Below, piece after piece: positions 35,125 through 45,888 of a DNA stretch of 64,000 nt. Under the pieces are notes generated by a model that was given only the letters and a program-made list of their open reading frames with translations, ran no database searches and was not told the DNA's origin. This DNA comes from Candolleomyces eurysporus (taxonomy: Eukaryota; Basidiomycota; Agaricomycetes; Agaricales; Psathyrellaceae). The DNA lies in assembly GCA_027579435.1 (NCBI GenBank), contig JANBPK010000937.1:31512-95511 (forward strand), written 5' to 3'. Every line of letters begins with the position of its first letter. Within the stretch, counting starts at the first letter, position 1. Made by a program: the position numbers and the translations under genes.

Positions 35125-36232
35125 TTAAGCTTCTGGAGAACTCACCATATGCAAGCCACAAATAGACTGTATACGTTTTGATAACGGTATCTTCAAATCT
35201 TTGACCTCCCTAGTAAGCGCATCCAGCCGTTCCCGATTTCGTGGAACTCTGGGATCAACGCCAGTGTCTTCCAGCAGTTCCCTGATCTTGACACGAAGAG
35301 CCTGGGCGGCGTCGGTCTGCTGGAAAATTTTTCCTTTGTCGATAAGCTGCTGCTGAATAGCGAGTACGGCATCATTTTGTCCTCTGTGCAAAATGGTGCT
35401 TACAACTTGCCATGCGGACTCTGGTGTATTTTCGATGCGCAACATCGTCGACATCGGAGGAGGTTCCGGAACGCCTTTCCAGAAGCTTTCCCAAACTTCT
35501 TGCTGTCGTCTCTCACCACTACCAGCGGGGCAAATATCCCACCTATTGGTCGCAAGAACGACGGTTGACAGTCCCCCAAAACCGCAGATTTTTTGAAAAA
35601 TCTTGATGTTTGCGTAGTCGGTCTTCGTGATTCTGCCAGGGTAGATAGGATATATGTAAACTATTCCGCCAAGTTTCACGTTGGCGTCATACCTAATCGC
35701 TGTGAGTACTACAGAAGCTAGAGGAAAGCATATTTTGGAATGGACTTACGCTGTCGCAAGCCACACGGCGATCCGACGAAGTATTTCAGTGTCGCTAATG
35801 GTTGCGTTGTCAAAGCCGGGAGTGTCCACCAATACAAGTCGCCGGGTTACTACAATATCGTGTTCTTCAGCGACTTTAGAGGGTAGAGCGACATCGTATT
35901 CGGACAACTTCGCTGTGCACGATGCAAACCCGTCACTCGTTTCAGCACGACTATTGGAGCCCAGTCGCACGAGGACATTGTTTATAAACTGTGTACGGAA
36001 AAGTTCTCGCAAGTTAGCTCAAGAACGCTACTGTGAAGCGACTCACCGTGCTCTTCCCCACACCAATGGGGCCCATGACGCTGTAGAAACAGCGAGTCAA
36101 GCTTTTGTGAGTGACCATAAGTGCCACAAAGACGTACGGAATCACTATGTCTTCCTCTCGAGTTGCTTCCTTTGGTACGTATATATCGTTTGGCTCGATG
36201 AGCCTACGAACGTTCTGAGTTCCTCGAGTCAT
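35125..36232 (-). CDS. AIG1-like P-loop GTPase (locus M)
   Basis: Exon 1 from ATG 36232 reads MTRGTQNVRRLIEPNDIYVP..EEDIVIP. Microexon 36080-36047 encodes VMGPIGVGKST. Exon 3 has FINNVLVRLGSNSRAETSDG, ASCT (G2) and LVLVDTPGFDNA (G3). Exon 4 has GGIVYIYPIYPGRITKTD and LATNRWDICP (G4 with Asn for the second Thr). The C-terminus has QQQLIDKGKIFQQTDAAQAL and a basic helical end, GLHMVSSPEA, stopping at 35125. A GTGAGT-like donor near 35143 could add a short exon. Motifs are intact and the gene looks functional. Confidence 0.8.
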
Positions 36233-36390
36233 TTCGTGGTATTGTGAAACGTAGAGAACTAAGAGTCAAACTCGAAACCAAGAGTGAGAGCGTTAGATAA
36301 CCCATGTTATTATTATATACCGTGCCGCCAACACGTTTAAGCCACGAACCAATTAAAGCATCCGATTACATACTAGATAGTAACACTGAA

Positions 36391-37356
36391 CTATGGACTA
36401 AGACGCGTCCTGAACACCATGGATATCTTTTTGAAAAAATTCCACCTTCTTGATGCTCTTGGGAGAGCCTCGAGCACCCCGTCTTGGTGGCTGAGACGAA
36501 CGTTTTCTCTTCCCTCCCTTTGTGCTCGCACATACTGTTGCAGGATGGCATCTATGACCCCCCGTGCAGATTCTGAATCATTCATTAGCCGTAATCTCAG
36601 CATTTCTTCCATCCCGTTTAATTGAAGCGCCTCGAAAACTTCTTGCTCTCTCCGCTCTCGATCGTTTCCACAGAGGTCCCATCGCGTAGTAGCAAGTGCG
36701 ACTTGTGAAAAGCTGTTGTTCTCTCCAAAGATTGTCCGCAAGCAACGAACACTGTCCATATTGCTGGCTGTCACCCGACCGTGTGACACAGGGAGTAAGA
36801 ATACCACCCCAGCCACCACCACTCGTTTCCTGTATCTGTACAGCGGTTGAATCTTCCATTCCCAGAAGCTAGAGACGAGTAGCACTCACAGCTTCAGCAT
36901 CTCTTCGCAAATTAGCCGCACAACTTTCGACTCTGGCATGTTACAATGATCGAACCCCGGAGTATCAACCAGGATGAGCCTTTTCCCCGTCAGTCTGCCA
37001 TACTGAGTACCCCATTTAGCGGGAAGGTCCCAGGTGTAAAGACAGCACTCCTGCGTACAGGGAGCCAGGAGGTCATGCACCGCAGCCTCATCCGAGCCTA
37101 TAACATTGTTGATAAACTTCAGAAAGCTTAGCGTGTCGTTTCTTTCCAGAAAATGCGCAAGTGTTACCGTGCTTTTTCCAGCGCCTAACGTGCCCAGTGC
37201 TCTGCTGCTCCTCAGACATTGACCGACGCTATTGGTCGAGTAGTACACTCACGCAATGAGAATGTCGCCTTCCCTGACCTCTTTTGTCGCGTCGTTGAAA
37301 CTCTTGACAATATTGATATTCTTAGTCTTTGCACGACGGTTGGAAGATGGAGCCAT
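36391..37356 (-). CDS. Divergent AIG1-like GTPase (locus N)
   Basis: Exon 1 from ATG 37356 reads MAPSSNRRAKTKNINIVKSF..EGDILIA. Microexon 37201-37168 encodes ALGTLGAGKST. Exon 3 has FINNVIGSDEAAVHDLLAPCT and LILVDTPGFDHC. Exon 4 has AGVVFLLPVSHGRVTASN, where paralogues have a YPNRM-type loop, and LATTRWDLC (G4). Here the invariant ICG before G4 has become IFG. The C-terminus is short, ending FFKKISMVFRTRLSP at 36391. G1, G3 and G4 are intact. This is the most compact member, about 160 bp from the 36.2 kb gene. Confidence 0.75.
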
Positions 37357-38029
37357 GTTACAGCGTTGACGGCACTACTATGCAAACTGAGAGGCGAGCT
37401 GGTTTGACGTCGAGGCTGAGAGATGGGAAGATGGTTCTTAGCAAGAGAGATGAAACACCGAACTTGAGTAAGAACTCGTGGTGGCCATATGTACGGATCC
37501 AATAGTAGTGTCTCAAATCTTATCGCTGAGCGCCTCACGATTAGGCACGAGGTATTCATGGCCGCAGCTCTTCAGAGATTGGAAAAATTAGTGGTATCGT
37601 TGTAAAAAGCCTCTGAGACAATTACGACGTTGAATGCATGAAGGTGATTACACTACTGAGCAGACCCCCTTCCCTGTGCGCCAGAGCTTCTACTTCCTAG
37701 CCGCCTCCGAAGCATTTTTGAAGGATAAAAATGATTCGATACGTTTAACTGATCAATTCTAAAATCACGGGCTTCTCTAAACATTCCATATTCAATACTT
37801 GTCGTTGAGGGCGAGTGGCATGAGGCAGGGCTGGCTGACGTCATGGGGTTTGACTCCGTCATCTCCTTTGGTTGACCAGCCCCCTCTCCATGAGTTGCCT
37901 CCCGCTTATTAGAGTCTGATCACGGGTGAGTGAAGGCAGATTCACTCAGCGGTTGACGAATTACCTCTCGAATCCGCTATGGGCGTCAAGAGAGGCGTAC
38001 CATAATCTGAATTTGTTTCCGATTCGGCA
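37357..38029. other. Intergenic, no gene seen
   Basis: A 70-codon minus-strand ORF (37862-37653) has no recognised content and may be a last exon of the gene to the right; unproven. Confidence 0.35.
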
Positions 38030-39210
38030 TTACTCGGATGACGGCGGTACTGTTCCAATGAGTGTAGGTTTGGCTGGTCTCTTAATAAAGCGATTCGACT
38101 TTGGTTCATCGTCCTTGTCAGAAGACCAGATGCAATTGCCTCCCATTTGGTGAATATTATGTGATATAACGGGCAGGAAATAACTCACTGAGCGAGACAT
38201 TGAGACGAAGTAGTAGAAGAACCGAGAAACTGTTCTCGGGTGCTCTCCATCCAGCGCTGCTCTGAGTTCCCGTGCAGCATCCGTCTTCTCAAAGGCTTTT
38301 CCTTGTAAGACCAGCTCTTCCTGGATGGTTAGAACATAGTGATGAGCAGACGCGTCAATGCAGTTTTCAACAATGGCGTGTAAGGCACTCAATGCCGAGT
38401 CAATGCAACTCCCCACACGAAGTGCGGTGAAGTTGCCTTTCAACCCTTTCCAAAGTAATTTCCACGTCTCCTGTTCTCGATGATCCCCTATCTCAAGCGT
38501 CGGACACAAATCCCATTTTGTTGTGAGGGCAATGACGCGTATCAGGCTCTGTGTTCCGCAGAGCTTCCGAAAGACTTCGAAACCGATAGCATCGTTTCTC
38601 GTCAGCCGGTTGGGATAGATAGGATACATGTAGACAACGCCGGCGACCTTCAACTGAGCGCGGTGCCTATAAAACAGCTCAGCTATTTCGAGTGGAATCT
38701 CCCTCAAGAAGAGGAGAAGTACGCACAAAGATGCAAGCCAAACCGAAAGACGCCGAAGGATTTCATAAGGGTCTCCAATAACGCTGCCATCAAGGCCCGG
38801 GCTGTCGACTAATACGCTTCGGCGGTTGGTAAGCTCGGTTAGTTGGATTTTGTGGTGAATGATTCGATCTGGGCGAGATTGGGCACTAAGACGATCATTC
38901 CTGGTGTAGTTCAGTCCCAGTAACACATTCTTGATGAACTGAATTGGACATTTGAGCTGCTGGGTGCTGACAGGGATATAACTGTGGTCAAAGCGTACTG
39001 TACTTTTCCCAGCGTCACTAGGACCAACGAAGCTGAAATAAGGTTGACATGAAACGTCGTTGAGTGTGATATTATATCAAGCACTTTGCATACTCACAGA
39101 ATGACGATGTCGTCTTTTCCAGCTTCATCTTCTAAAAGAACGTCATCCGGCTCCCTCAAGGAGTCAAGGACAGAGAGTGGGAGCGTAGTGTGCTGCGTCC
39201 GATTCAACAT
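38030..39210 (-). CDS. AIG1-like GTPase lacking G2 Thr block (locus O)
   Basis: Exon 1 from ATG 39210 reads MLNRTQHTTLPLSVLDSLRE..GKDDIVIL. Microexon 39032-38999 encodes FVGPSDAGKST. Exon 3 (IKNVLLGLNYTRNDRLSAQS) lacks the SDGF.SCT block seen in the rest of the family, then has RSVLVDSPGLDGS (divergent G3). Exon 4 has AGVVYMYPIYPNRLTRND and ALTTKWDLCP, a canonical TKxD G4. The 3' end either reads straight to 38030 or splices at a GTGAGT near 38190. Loss of the G2 block suggests altered switch behaviour. Confidence 0.7.
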
Positions 39211-39847
39211 TTTGCGAGGATGGGAATCGAGTGCAGGACCGACGGAAGGCTTGAGGGGTGATCAACGAGCGATCGTGCTCTAGGGGCTTCATCTTGATCG
39301 AGAATACACACCAGATAGAGATATCATTTCAAAGTCCGGATTAAGGAAGGTGGATCCCATGCCAATTCTACCCGTAGGTCGAGGGCGAACGCATGTAATA
39401 TCGCCAGTTCGTGGCAGCCAAGAACGTATCGTTATTTGACTTTGTACTATAGGCATGGCGCCGCTCACACTAGTTAGCCTGAGATATTCCCGTCCTACTA
39501 CCTCCTTCGCACTTGGCCTAGGTCCAAAACACACATGCAACACCAACGAGGATACATGACCGCTCGAGCCGGAGAATATCCATTCCCATTTGGTCGATGT
39601 CCTCGCCCCCGTGTCCACAATGCGTGCGTCCTTATTAATATTTGTATAGCCCGACTTGCAAGGCAAATCAATATCAATGCCTTACTAATTTCACAAACCA
39701 ATCATAGCACGATGGAAGTGTCAGTTCCATCTAGTTAACCGATCGAGCTAGGACTGGCCATAGAACCGCGATGATGAATTCAATCGGCGCTGGATGATAG
39801 CATCAGTGGCACACCAAATGGAACTGCTTTGGCTTTGGGATCTCAAT
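39211..39847. other. Intergenic, no gene seen
   Basis: No supported feature between the last GTPase gene and the foldback element. Confidence 0.4.
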
Positions 39848-39972
39848 GCAACTTGCTAGACCGGTGACCGTCGCTCTATGAGCGACCGGTCCAGCTACGG
39901 ACGTTCTCCTGCATCGCAGGCCTTTAGGCGAGAATCGTCCTTCTCCGGCTGGTTACCAGTCTAGCAACTTGC
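39848..39972. repeat. Cloverleaf-forming inverted repeat
   Basis: Terminal arms 39848-39869 and 39951-39972 pair over 22 positions with two mismatches and one G-U. Inside are three further perfect hairpins: 39870-39876 with 39880-39886 (GTCGCTC/GAGCGAC), 39908-39912 with 39916-39920 (CCTGC/GCAGG), and 39930-39934 with 39941-39945 (GAGAA/TTCTC). Together they make a four-way junction. It could be a foldback MITE or a structured RNA gene; it is too long for a tRNA and has no A/B-box consensus that I can see. Confidence 0.55.
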
Positions 39973-40317
39973 TTCCTACGATTTCAAATGCCGCCGCTGA
40001 TTCATAATGTTCCAGCTCGAGGGGTATCTATACACCTTCGATCGCTAGGGGATAGGATGGAATTCGCTGAAGGGGGGAGAAACTGAAGTAGGAACTCTGA
40101 AGACAGCCGCCATGATGCAACGTGTTATCAGCATGCCGGATGCCAATGCTTGCATTCATTCTAGAAACTCACCAGATCCTTTCTTTCACATTATCCATTG
40201 CAATGAATCAGATCGTTGAAATCCGTCAAGTGCTAGCTCTGGAAGAATTGAGGCAATTGGTGACATGGTGAACGAACGATGGTTATGGATCGATCATCAT
40301 GTCTTAAAAATGCAAGC
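39973..40317. other. Intergenic, no gene seen
   Basis: No supported feature before the tRNA. Confidence 0.4.
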
Positions 40318-40405
40318 TGCCCCAGTGAGGCTCGAACTCACGACCTTCCGATCGCCCGCAACAATACTAACAGTCGGACGCTGTAACCAACTCAGCCATG
40401 GGGCA
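40318..40405 (-). tRNA. tRNA-Asn (GTT) with intron
   Basis: The minus strand folds as a tRNA. The acceptor arms TGCCCCA/TGGGGCA pair perfectly; a D-arm region GGCTGAGTTGGTTACAGC and a T-arm with GTTCGAGCC are present. The anticodon stem is TCCGA/TCGGA. The loop is 22 nt and resolves into a 7-nt loop (CTGTTAA) plus a 15-nt intron (GTATTGTTGCGGGCG) inserted one base 3' of the anticodon, the canonical nuclear position. The anticodon GTT reads AAC/AAU. The 88-nt gene gives 73 nt before CCA addition. Confidence 0.92.
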
Positions 40406-41857
40406 CATAAAGGCGAGTCGGCACGTGCCCCCGTGCTGCCAGTGGCCATTTGCTTGTTCTGACCCATGCGACCCAGTGGGACCCCGAAGTACCTATACGG
40501 TGGATTCGTGGAAACCAGTTGTCTAGGAGTGATCCTCACTTGCCAAGCCATTGTGGTATGAAACAATCACACCTGATTCTTAAAAATCAATGCTGTTTGC
40601 CGGCTCACTCCGAGTCTGCTATATCCGCCTTTCAGCTGCGGGGCGGGAGATACCCGCCTACCGAGCAAACTCTCAACTCGGGGAAATGGGTTGCTGCCAT
40701 TAGATGCGACGGATTGCTGNTTTTGCTCTTACCATTTTGGATATATATATACTACCTAAGCGCCCAGCGTCTACTGATGGATGAATCTTGGTTATTGGCT
40801 GCGATTAAGATACGGATGGATGGGGTGGTGGACGACCGTAGTAAAACAGCATTCAATACGGCTTCAGAAGGTGATCGTCAGTGGGTGCTTCACTGCGGTA
40901 CGTAATCGGCCACCTCTCGTGAGCTACATACTAAGTGTACGGTATCCCTTCCAGCAGGCGCTGCTCACATTTTGGATTCATGCTAGCGTCGCATGCCTTT
41001 TAAAGCCTCGAGGCGTGGAAATGCCACTGATCACCTTCAATTACTGCTCACTGTGTTACTTGTCGTAACTGCGACCCTCGTCATGTCTGCGAGCGGCGGT
41101 CGGAGCCTCACCCTTGCCGCGCATAGTAAGGTAAGTGCGGCGATTTGATGTCGTTTCCGAGTTTTGTCCTTCGTGCTCTCGCTGGTGAGTCGTCTTATCT
41201 ATGGAATTAACCAGGATTGAATTGGAACCCACTCCAAGTGGGCCGCCTTGCGATAATGTGGACATGTTCTTGATTTCGGCTCGTAGCACGATATAAACGA
41301 ATGGATGGGTGAAGCTTGGATTGGACGGGCTCAGTGAGTTTCCGGTGTATGTACACAGAGCTGAACACCAATAAAGAAACTTGCAGCATCCCCGAGTACT
41401 CATCCACCAATAATCTATAACTCCGTCCAATTGTCAATCCGTGAGAGAGCGGAGAGCAGGTACCTTGATAAAAATTGCCGTAAAGATCCTTGAATTAGGC
41501 TCGGACTTGGTCCCCTCCCATCCCATCGTTGCAGAGGAGCATGGTGCATGCATAGTATCGATCCTTCGGAACTTTACTTGGTGAGTTGAGAAGTAATCGT
41601 GGGTTACAAATATCGTGAGACTGCGTCGTTGTCTCGGAGCCTGATTATTGCTTCGTAGAAGCTTAGTGTAGTATGTTACTACTACCAGCGGCTGAAAAAA
41701 GATGAACATCCACGGCAACGGTCTCGGTCTCCTTGCCAAAGTAAATCCGTGGGAAGTAGAATTGGGGTATTCGACTGCCACTATAAATGCAAAAAGTGCT
41801 CAATGCTCGGTGCTAGCTACAGCCATCCATCCCGCTTACAGAGCAGACACACAGCTA
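40406..41857. other. No gene recognised; 5' flank of peptide array
   Basis: No supported gene. An N precedes a T-run at 40720. The segment ends with a conserved upstream block (CACGGCAACGGTCTCGGT at about 41711, also seen before the decayed unit at 43.6 kb) and a TATA-like CTATAAATG about 80 bp before the first peptide gene. Confidence 0.4.
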
Positions 41858-42150
41858 ATGCAATTCAAGTCGACACTACAGAAATCTCATCCCTCAGTGG
41901 CAGCGGGAATGGTGACCTTCACCGCAACCATAATAATGACTATCGTTACACTGGTCGGAGCAATACCCGTGCGCGCCCCGGACTTCGACGGTGAGTAGTC
42001 TATCTGTCCATGTTTCCTGAAATTGTCTATTCACACATACTCATTCCACACTGCCCTTCCGTTCCACAAGTAGCCAACCATGTACGCCAAGTGCGCCAAG
42101 GGCCCAGTGGGGATGTGTCGCAACCGAACTTTTGGACGTGCAGCTGCTGA
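41858..42150 (+). CDS. Secreted peptide precursor, Cys type (unit 1, FWTCSC)
   Basis: Two exons, 41858-41990 and 42071-42150, with a GTGAGT donor, CACAAG acceptor and phase-1 intron; 70 aa. Exon 1 is a signal peptide (MQFKSTLQKSHPSVAAG then the hydrophobic run TATIIMTIVTLVGA). Exon 2 encodes a short mature region ending SQPNFWTCSC at the stop. Five of seven Cys-type candidates end within three residues of the last Cys. There is no CaaX box and no dibasic site here. A TATA-like CTATAAATG lies about 85 bp upstream and a conserved 3' motif about 160 bp downstream. Function unknown. Confidence 0.7.
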
Positions 42151-43603
42151 TTGGATAATTTTACGGGCTGGTGGTCAGCAACCTGATAGATCAAACACAA
42201 CCCCCTTGCGTATTGGACTATGATAGATGGACGAGATGAACGCCGTTGGTAGGAAGCTTCATCCAAAGAGTCCCTGACTGTAAGCGAGCCACGTACGACA
42301 CCTTGTTCTGAAATTCTATGCAATCGTTAATCTGTTTAAGATACCCTCGACTCAAACTCGGTCAAGGTTAATTTCTTCATGCAGCTACCACTTCTGCATA
42401 TGTTCAAGTTCAGTGAAATCGATTCTGGCTAATAAGTTCCAAAATTCTGGTCATGCGGTTACGCAGCACCGGGAGCCCCTACCTATGCTCTTATGCAATG
42501 CATTCGTTTACAACAGCAGACCAAAGGGTAACTCCTCACTGTACTCTTTGGAAACTGAAGTAATTGTATAGCCCGATGGGATTTGATGAGTCAAAGCCGC
42601 TTGAATCCCCGTTTAACAAACACTAGAGATTCTACTATGTACAGACTAAAGTGGCGGTGCCGGTATACTGGTGAAAAAACACCTTCGGTTGCGAGGTGGC
42701 CTGAATAACATAGAATAGACAGTTTCTACATGGTTTAATTTTCCCTGATGAAAAAATTGACGGTGAATCCCGAATACCCCGTTTCACGGGATTTTGACTT
42801 ATCAAATATCGTCGGACTTTAGCTTCCCCTTACCATGTCACTTAAGCGCTCGGCCTCTGGATGAGTGGATGTACGTGTGAACAAACGTAGATGACCTCGT
42901 CACGGTCGCTCTATACTCGAATGAAATACACCCAAACCTTTTCGATCTTTGTTTATGTGTAGCTGCTTCAATCTAATGTCCTAACCTGAAACTTCGCTCA
43001 ACTCATAAGTGAAGTAAGATGTGATGTGTACATCCATGTTCTGTTGATCAGATTCAGACTCAGTCGTTGACTAAAGATTCGGGTGGAGCTCTTTATACTC
43101 GAGAAGCTTCTCGGAGCATAATTACTCTGAGTCAGGTACTACTCCTAGCTTACCTCCTAAATCGAAGCCCGAGTCGGCTTCACCGGTACCACTACGATAG
43201 CGATGATGGTCGCCCTCCTCAATGTCTCAATGTCGTGAGCTCGGATAACAAGTCCAAATAAGTTAAGACCAAGCTCGACACCTGGGCGTGAGGGCCGATC
43301 TCTCGAATCTGCTGAACCGAGAGTGCATCGTGGCCTGTGAACGTTGTCAACCTGGAGTTTTGATATTGTTTCGAGATGTTAGCAGAGTAACCGATGAGGA
43401 AAGAGGATTTAGCTCCTCCACGGCGACGGGCTCGGTATCCTTGCGAAATCACAGTGATCACTTAAGAGGTATGAGACTTGAGTTCTGCTCGGAATCAGAT
43501 TCAGCATCTGTGGGAACCATAATTTTTCAAACTCTGTCGGCTACTACGATAAATGCAGAGAGTCGCAGCTCAAGACATCTCTCCCTACACAAACACATAA
43601 CTC
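42151..43603. other. Spacer between units 1 and 2
   Basis: I find no further peptide unit here. It includes the 3' motif of unit 1 (42311) and the conserved upstream block of unit 2 (about 43420). Confidence 0.4.
42311..42337 (+). promoter_or_regulatory. Conserved 3' motif, copy 1
   Basis: AAATTCTATGCAATCGTTAA then TCTGTTT: a divergent copy of the motif that follows Cys-type units, about 160 bp after the unit 1 stop. Confidence 0.4.
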
Positions 43604-44180
43604 ATGCAACTCAGGCCTAATAAAAATAATGTCAGAGATTTCCGTGGCGGGGATCAACGGCTTTCAACCTTTTTCATCAGCTGTGCTGTTGAAACGGGTT
43701 TCAACAAATCAACATTGCTCAAGATTTCGTAAGGAAGGCCCTTGTGAGCTGGGTGAGCAAGTTATAGATGCAGTTCTAATCCACGTCCAACTCAAATTCT
43801 CCAAAAGAAGTGCATAAATCAACCCAATTCCAACCAAATTCTTCAGAGGATCTCTCAATGGCCTTTCAACAGCAGGCCATTGAAACGCTGCTACGGAAGT
43901 TTCCGACACNTTTTTTTTACACCTAGGAAGAAACTTTATCGTTTCTCAGGTCTCATGACAACAGCGATGTTAGCATGTCATGTCGACTATGCTGGTCAGG
44001 GACAAACCCTTGCCCTCCCCTGCCCTAGACAGTGAGTATTACTACACTTCCAAGCCATTCCATTTGTTGATCCACACACTCAATACTTCCTATCCTTTCT
44101 TTCTTTCAAATAGTGTACCCCAAGCTCGGGGATCTGGTGGGGAAGGAGCTCCCCAAATTTGGACGTGTTGCTCGTTGGAT
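43604..44180 (+). pseudogene. Decayed Cys-type peptide gene (unit 2)
   Basis: ATG 43604 (MQLRPN) matches the start of unit 1, but a 280-bp MITE-like element begins 26 bp later, inside the signal-peptide exon. Beyond it, a remnant of exon 1 reaches a GTGAGT donor near 44029. Exon 2 after 44112 still encodes a PQIWTCC core at about 44150-44170, now without an immediate stop. The core and intron positions identify it as a family member; the insertion makes it non-functional. Confidence 0.65.
43630..43909. mobile_element. MITE-like insertion in unit 2
   Basis: A 280-bp segment with imperfect terminal inverted repeats. The left end TGTCAGAGATTTCCGTGGCG and the inverted right end TGTCGGAAACTTCCGTAGCA match at about 16 of 20 positions, most mismatches being transitions. 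Subterminal GTTGAAA/TTTCAAC words occur on both sides. There is no coding capacity. It interrupts exon 1 of a peptide gene, which fixes its left boundary by comparison with unit 1. An N and T-run directly follow the right end, so the target duplication cannot be read. Confidence 0.6.
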
Positions 44181-44320
44181 AACTTCTTTTTAACAATTTC
44201 TGTACATCAGATGAGAGGTCGAAGGGTCGGCGGGTGGACGACCCCGCGGCCGACTTATCGTGTGCAGATTAGATGAGATCATGAGCGCTCGTTATATGGA
44301 TCTTTAGTTGTCCCGACTCT

Positions 44321-44343
44321 AACTCCGTACAGTCATCTGTTTT
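44321..44343 (+). promoter_or_regulatory. Conserved 3' motif, copy 2
   Basis: AACTCCGTACAGTCATCTGT then TTT, about 150 bp after the WTCC core of unit 2. It lacks four bases relative to the longest copies. Confidence 0.45.
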
Positions 44344-44723
44344 TCAATACGACATCATACTAAACTTGTTTTGGTCAAGTTCCGATTTCCCATTCCACCC
44401 TGCGAGGGAAGAATGAGACGGATAGCCTTCTGAACTCGTCTCTGCGAAGTGTCCAAGCTGTTAATAGTGATGATGCCAAAATCATCATCTCTAGAGCCTT
44501 CTCCCGAGCGTGATTTATCATCTTAAGAAGGGTCTCTGATGTCAGTCAACGGCCAGTACCTACAATAGGTGAGTAGAACGACTGAGTGGCTGGCTGAACA
44601 GGTAGCCCACTACCACTCCCCAAGGGGGATCTGCGCCCACATGCCGTCGTACTACAGCGCTGTTCATCCCTCTCTTCCTCCCTTTCGAGTTCCGATTGTC
44701 TCATTCAATTGAAGTCCTCCTTC

Positions 44724-45012
44724 ATGGCAGTGGTGGTAGTGCTCACTGCCACCGCCACCGTGACTGAAGGCGTACAGGCGGTCTTAACTATTCTCGATGG
44801 TGAGCTATATATGACCATGCTTCAGGGTTTCAATCGACATCATCTCGTCCGTTACTTATCCAACACCGTTTTCCTCTTTCTTTGACTTCACCGTATTTGC
44901 AGCCAAGGACGATGGCGTCCATCAAACTCGGTCTGCTGACAGAGCCACCTTGGGAGAAATAACACGCCGGAAGTGCATGTGGACCTGCTTAAGGAGGTGG
45001 TCAGATAGTTAG
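44724..45012 (+). CDS. Candidate secreted peptide, Cys type (unit 3)
   Basis: Exons 44724-44799 and 44903-45012 (GTGAGC donor, TTTGCAG acceptor, phase 1); about 61 aa. The position matching unit 1's ATG reads ATT, so the start used here is a downstream in-frame ATG (MAVVVVLTATATVTEGVQAV), giving a shortened signal peptide. Exon 2 includes EITRRKCMWTCLRRWSDS, keeping W-T-C but with a longer, basic tail than other units and an RR-K site before the core. It may be a diverged gene or a start-lost pseudogene. Confidence 0.4.
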
Positions 45013-45100
45013 TGGAGTCATTCTGTGCGTTCAATGAAGTTCTTGAGCTTGAGGAGGAGATAGCTACCTAGCAGGAATTTACATGAATTCGCAGACCTAG

Positions 45101-45130
45101 AACTCTGTACAATCGCTGTCGCCCATCTGT
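45101..45130 (+). promoter_or_regulatory. Conserved 3' motif, copy 3
   Basis: AACTCTGTACAATCGCTGTC then GCCCATCTGT, about 90 bp after the unit 3 stop; supports unit 3 as a genuine array member. Confidence 0.45.
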
Positions 45131-45861
45131 CTTTACTCTGATTTTAGCCTGGTCAGCGAGTTGGCTGCCCCCAGGTCCGTACCAATGCACTATGTCACGG
45201 TGATGTGACGCTTGACATCTGTCAAAGTCGATCACGTCAGTTACCCACTAGTCGAAGATATCTCTCGTTTAACATTGTCACTCTCGTTGATGTCGGAGGC
45301 GATGCTGAAATGAAGACTGGCTCGGTGATTTGCATCTGGATCGCTATGAAGCTCTTTTGGTCCTCGGATGACTGACTTTTCGTTCATCCATTGTGACATA
45401 CTTGCACTCTCTTCCTAGGACCCAGTTACTGCCGCATATAGTTATGCTGGGTTGACTTGGCTTGACTCGAGAGTAGGGGATCGGTACCATTGAATTATAG
45501 CAATGAACTTTAACTCTGCCCCGAGAGAACTGCGCCTCTTAATAGCAGTAGTAAGCATGTATCACTGACAATCCAAGTACGCACCCATCATCATATGCAT
45601 ATCTTATCTCATCTCACCGTGGTTACTCCGGTGTTGTCCATGGCTACGTACCATCATGCAGAAGACCAGATATGGTCGGGAACTCTACGGCGATCTCAGT
45701 TGCCCTTGTTTTGGACTTGAACCCTGAGCTTTCTTGCAAGTATGATCAATTGCAAGTCTTTCTACAACCCTGTGTAGACTAGATGGGAGAGTCGTTGTCA
45801 GGAAGCCTCATCCAAGCCTCTAACCCCTGTGCTCGAGCGCGTTGTGTATGTCATTTGGTTC

Positions 45862-45888
45862 GGACTCCGTAGAGTCGTTAATCTGTTC
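45862..45888 (+). promoter_or_regulatory. Orphan 3' motif, copy 4
   Basis: GGACTCCGTAGAGTCGTTAA then TCTGTTC with no intact peptide exon upstream; marks a decayed unit. Confidence 0.4.

Noticed and set aside
40450..41068. ORFs just right of the tRNA
   Set aside because: Two overlapping frames, an N at 40720 and no recognisable domain; no evidence of coding.
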